Shown here: positions 59,796 to 64,000 of the stretch, piece by piece
How the letters are laid out: each line of letters opens with the position of its first letter
Position numbering within the stretch: the first letter of the stretch is position 1
From: Typha latifolia
Lineage: Eukaryota; Streptophyta; Magnoliopsida; Poales; Typhaceae
Direction of reading: 5' to 3'
Length of the DNA stretch: 64,000 nucleotides
Assembly: GCA_019914945.1 (NCBI GenBank)
Contig: CM034105.1
Span: 12,648,001-12,712,000 of the forward strand
Translations under genes and position numbers: made by a program
The notes under the pieces: generated by a model
The model's input: only the letters and a program-made list of their open reading frames with translations
Told to the model about the DNA's origin: nothing
Database searches by the model: none

Positions 59796-62139
59796 TTACG
59801 AGGCAGTATTGTCCCAGTGAAGAAAAGCGCCATGACCCCTGGGATTTGTAAACTTGTAGACTGGACCAGAAGCTGATCACAGGGAGAAAAAGAAGAGCAA
59901 ATCTGTAAGAGCTACATAAATAAAATGTGGTCTGTAGAAATGAATGGCCGCTGGAACTCTGTTTCTTATGGACAAGGGGTGGAAAGATATAAGAAAATCA
60001 ACATAGTATAGCATCATGAGCGGGTAATAATATCCTATCATAAGTAATAAAAGATTACAATGCCAAAGATGATATTATCAAACCTTCATAACCTCCGAAA
60101 ACCGGATCTTCTGACAGAAGTAGGGGTGTGTCAAGATCAATAAAACTGCAATCAGTAAAAGATGAAAGAATGAAGAAGTGCATGGTTTAGTATAGCATGA
60201 GGGACCTTGCAAAAAATAGAAGACTTACCTGAAACCACCAAGTCCAGCAGCAAGATGACCGGCAAAGCCCATTGCGAGCCTAGTCTCAACCATACCACCA
60301 ATCATAAGTGCAATACCTGCTTTTCTTGCAACATCAATGATGTCTAGAGCCCCAAGAACCCCTAATTTGGCCAGCTTAATATTGATAACATGAGCTAAGT
60401 TTCCTCGTATAATTTTTTCTGCATCATTTAAACTCCGGCAACTCTCATCTGCAGCAACAGCTACACCATATTTTTCCTTTGCAACATGACTAACGTGGCA
60501 GAGACCTTCCCAGTCATCTCTGGGAACAGGTTGCTCAAAGAGAATAGGAGTGACCCCCATTTCTGGAATCAAAATGAGAAAAAACATAGAGCTACACTTT
60601 GTTCAAAAAGAGGGTACCAAAATTCTAAAACTGGCAGATCATGTAATTTAATAATTAACACAAGTTAGAACTCACACATTAGTTAACTTTTATGATTACT
60701 AATTACTCTGCATCTCCAGTTTCTAATCACCATGATGTTGAAAAAGTTAAAAGTAACTAGATGTACAATGATTTCCAGCAGAGTTTACAAGTGTGCATTC
60801 TGCTGATAACGTAAACAGGAACACCAACCGTGAAGCTTGTCAAGAACTTCGATTGCCTGCTGAGACTTATAACCTTCATTTGCATCCAGAATAAAAGAGC
60901 AATCAGGGTGAACCAACCGTATGGCCCTCAGAACTTCTACATCTGAGTTTAAGTTTTTACCCACCTTGAGCTTTAAAGTGCTAAAACCTTGTTTATAGTA
61001 TTTTGCAGCCAATTCAGCAGCTTCACTTGGGGACACTATTGGAATCTGAGTGGGGGAAATAAAAAAAGATATAAGGCATGCAAATAATAATGATATGAAT
61101 GATAAAAGACGTCAAATGAGATCACCCAACTGTTATATCCGTTGTCACAGAATCTGACACTCCTCCAAATAATTTCCACAAAGGAATGCGAATGCTATTA
61201 GCAACTGCATCAATCAGTGCCATCTCCACTCCCGCTCTAACCTTCAGGCAAAATATGGAATTATATACATATCAAACAATGTAAACCACTCTTATCAGAA
61301 CAACTGGAGGTTGATAAATGAAATTATAGCAAGATAGATCTGAGATATATCAAGACCTTTCCTTTCTAAGTGATCGACACTGAGGATTTCTGAAAGACAT
61401 ATCCAAAATCAGATTTTTAGAGGTATTATTACATGATCAAATCTGGTAAAAGAAGTATCTAATGATGCAGCTCAAAAATTCGATTCGGATTTTTAAATTG
61501 ATGCAAAAAAAGTAATTCCAAGACCAATTTGAAGCAATAACACTACGTTCTTAAGAATATTGCTACATTTAAATCAAGTAGAGATCATTAAAGTGGATCA
61601 AGAGAAAGAAACAATTGGACAAAATCCACGCAGCAACAAGACCTCACCGAAGCGAATTCATGTCCCGGAAGGATATCCCCGACCTCCGCCAGCACGGCGC
61701 CGAGCGTCGCCAGCGGCCTACTCACGAGCATCCGGCACGCCTCCGCCGCCGCCCTCAGCGCGCCAGGCTGGTCCTCTGCCGTGACTGACGGCAGCACCGG
61801 CGCCTCCCCCCACCCGACCGATCCATTCCGGAGCTCGACGCGGACGGCGACGTTGCCGACGGCGTCGAGCCGCGACGAGGCAATGGTGAACGGCGCGGCG
61901 AGGGGGACGTCGAGGGCCCGTCCCTCGGCGCGGACGACGTCGATGGAGAAGGTCTCCTTGAGGCTTTCGAAGCCCAAGGTCATCGCCCGCGAGCGGCTGG
62001 CAGAGACGGCGGAACTGCGGAGGAAGAGCTGGGGTTGGTGGTTGGATTCGCGGAATCGGAGGGTTGGAATTTGGCGGAGAAAATTTGGGAAAGGAGAGGT
62101 CAGGGGGGCGTAAAGAAAGGAAGAGTGGAGTAGAGCCAT
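59796..62139 (-). CDS. L-Ala-D/L-Glu epimerase-like enzyme (enolase superfamily), plastid-type
   Basis: A member of the muconate-lactonising/dipeptide-epimerase group of the enolase superfamily, which in bacteria epimerises L-Ala-D/L-Glu. Exons are 62139-61648, 61241-61131, 61045-60829, 60562-60229, 60145-60084 and 59872-59796, in phase, giving 430 residues. The catalytic set is complete: Lys226-x-Lys228 (TLKLKVGKN), metal ligands Asp255 (ILDANEGY), Glu283 (LFEQPV) and Asp312 (AADES), and Lys336 (INIKLAKLG). The first 50 or so residues are rich in Ser, Arg and Phe with almost no acidic residues, which suggests a plastid transit peptide. Exon 1 is GC-rich. The plant substrate is not known; plants of this kind lack a full peptidoglycan pathway, so recycling of some other dipeptide is possible. 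The stop TAA overlaps a GTAAGC donor-like site. Confidence 0.93.
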
Positions 62140-62384
62140 GGAAAGTTTGAGATCGGTGGAGATGGGAAGTGGAGATCGGTTGAGGTTTATTGAATACTAC
62201 GTACATAGTACCAATCGGATGGAAAAATGAATGTCGAAAGCATGTCGAAAGTGACGGATTAGACATGTGATCGATCTGCTTCTTTTGTCACCGGTGCTTT
62301 TTTTTTTTTAATTATTATTTTTTTCATATGGATCCCTCTTAAATACCTCTATTATAATTATGTATTAATTTTTTTTTTATCAAA

Positions 62385-62415
<31 letters not shown>

Positions 62416-63524
62416 GAGTTTTATCTTTTGGCTGTATGAAGTTCATAGATATAGTGTCTTTATTATGACATTATAGAAGAGAATAGGGTTGATAGAGACT
62501 TGCATATACTAGTGATGGTGTTTGTTTCTTATATTACATTGTCGTTACTCAAAAGATGCGGTCCTAGGCGTTTTGTTAGCTTGAATAAAATAATTATTAA
62601 CTTGCTTGATCTTATCCACGTGATGCACGAATAAGATGGTTAGCAACTTGCTTATTATCTATTATTATGTTTAACAAAGCTGTTAAAAAGATGATAATAA
62701 ACTACAAATCATATCCCAAGAAATTGTGCTTGAGTTATATTTCACAGGGATAACTTTATCCAATCTATTTATTTTGAGAGAGTTGACCTAATTATTCAAG
62801 TTATATTTTTTTAATTCAATATAATAATCTGACATGAATTCAAATTTTTTAAATAATTTAGTTTAATATAATTTGGTTTAGATCATATGTCGAAGTTCAA
62901 CCTATTTATGACATGATTATGATCATAATGAAGTGTTTATAATCTGAATAAATATATTTATAATTTAAGTAAATTTAAATAACTTATGTGAACTGTTTAA
63001 TTAACAAATTATCGTGTTAGTACTATTTTGTTTGAACTTAATCCAATCCTATTGCCATCCCACATTAATTCAATATTTGAAATGTAGTGAATCTGAGTGT
63101 AATTCTCTTGTTTAGCATGGGAATATTGTACAGGCTCAGAATTATAAAAAATATATAAAAACAAATTTAGGTTCACACAATTAAGTGGATCTTAAAAGAA
63201 ATTAAAAAAATAATTAAGTGGATCTGATGCAAAATCTGGCCGTTGAATTCAACGATCCTACGGCAACAAGAGCCCAAGTAAGGTAGCCCAGAACAGGCTC
63301 AATACATTTAGAGACATGTCAGGAAGAGCAGTAAAATGTTAGTGTTACAACTACAATCAATACCTTGGATATCTTATTCTCTTTACATAGGTGGAAAGCA
63401 AAAGCTATCCTTTGCTTCAATTTCCTGGCTTCCTTGCCCATAGAGAGTTCACCCTAAGTCCCTTATAAGAACATACTCCTCCTCCCTCTTCTAAGCTCAT
63501 AAACACCATACCAAATCCAACACC
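62140..63524. other. Spacer between divergent epimerase and reticulon genes
   Basis: The epimerase promoter and reticulon promoter face away from each other. An (AT)n tract lies at about 62389-62414. No third gene is visible. Confidence 0.6.
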
Positions 63525-64000
63525 ATGTCTTCTGGATCCTCTAGCGGGCAGACATCAACCTATGCAAAGCTCTTTGGCCATGAGAGGCCTCTATATGAGC
63601 TTTTGGGTAAAGGAAAAGGTACAAGCTAATCTCTCTCTTTCTCACTTGTTCTTTTCTTGTCTCCAAAGTTGTAAACCTGAAGCACATACAAAAGTTCTTA
63701 AGCATCTGTCCATATGTTTAGTTTGGTTAACAAAACTCTTATCTGCGTGCAGCCGCTGATATTATTATGTGGAGAAACAAGCCATTATCTGGAGGTATCC
63801 TGATTGGGTTTACAATGACATGGTTTCTTTTTGAGGTGATGGAGTACCATTTTATTACACTCCTGTGCCATACCTCAATTCTTGCCATGCTTGTGCTCTT
63901 CATATGGTCTAATTTTGCACCCCTGGTTGACATGTAATCATCTTTCGTTCTCTTCTTCTTTGCAAACTTCCCTTGTTTAAGCAACGCTGCATATCTACTG
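63525..64000 (+). CDS. Reticulon-like protein (RTNLB), 5' part
   Basis: Reticulon-B proteins shape the tubular endoplasmic reticulum with wedge-like membrane hairpins. Exon 1 is 63525-63618 and exon 2 is 63753-63933; the joined sequence reads [20 protein letters not shown], then [12 protein letters not shown] and the first hairpin (about residues 45-85). [14 protein letters not shown] and [10 protein letters not shown] are the plant RTNLB signature at the start of the reticulon domain. The gene has a short N-terminus of about 30 residues. It is cut by the window edge: the exon ends at CAT/GTAATC and the remaining exons lie beyond 64000. Confidence 0.88.

Noticed and set aside
1..64000. tRNA or rRNA genes
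   Set aside because: No cloverleaf with a GGTTCGA-type arm and acceptor pairing was found by eye; GGTTCGAAT at about 12435 has no matching arms.
1..64000. CRISPR arrays, operons or phage-like genes
   Set aside because: Genes are spliced plant genes; the tandem repeats found have no spacer pattern.

Overview
This window is nuclear DNA from a flowering plant, most likely a monocot. The genes have GT-AG introns and belong to plant families: RAV B3 factors, NIGT1/HHO GARP factors, RLP4-type malectin-LRR proteins, DUF1218 proteins and reticulon-B proteins. The long spacers are AT-rich and full of AT, GA and CT microsatellites. Several coding starts are very rich in C and G at third codon positions, fading towards the 3' end, which is typical of monocots, especially commelinids. 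I cannot name the species. Nothing suggests bacterial, viral or organellar DNA.

The layout falls into two halves. Positions 1-27,600 are gene-poor. They hold the 3' part of a RAV factor (1-757), decayed retroelement pieces, a shortened HHO/NIGT1-like GARP gene (13.5-14.4 kb, minus), and a duplicated segment carrying two copies of an unrecognised small acidic/proline-rich protein (17.7 and 21.9 kb, minus). There is also a weak small-gene candidate at 24.3 kb.

Positions 27,600-64,000 are gene-rich: a nine-exon malectin-LRR receptor-like protein (27.6-35.0 kb, plus); ribosomal protein L26/uL24 (36.9 kb, plus); a lipid phosphate phosphatase of LPP3 type (38.6-40.7 kb, minus); a PB1-domain protein (44.9-46.4 kb, minus); a four-EF-hand calmodulin-like protein (51.7 kb, minus); a class I glutamine amidotransferase-like protein of GAT1_2.1 type (53.2-54.8 kb, minus); a DUF1218 membrane protein (56.1-58.6 kb, minus); a plastid-type L-Ala-D/L-Glu epimerase of the enolase superfamily (59.8-62.1 kb, minus); and the first exons of a reticulon-like protein (63.5 kb, plus, running off the end). 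Exon joins were derived by eye from GT-AG sites and reading phase. All the full genes close in frame.

The genes do not form a pathway or cluster; this is ordinary plant gene order. I found no convincing new multi-gene system. The most unusual items are the duplicated small gene with a frameshift in one copy, the HHO gene that lacks its last DNA-binding exon, the plastid-type epimerase, a three-member family of short inverted-repeat elements, and several exact or near-exact tandem duplications.
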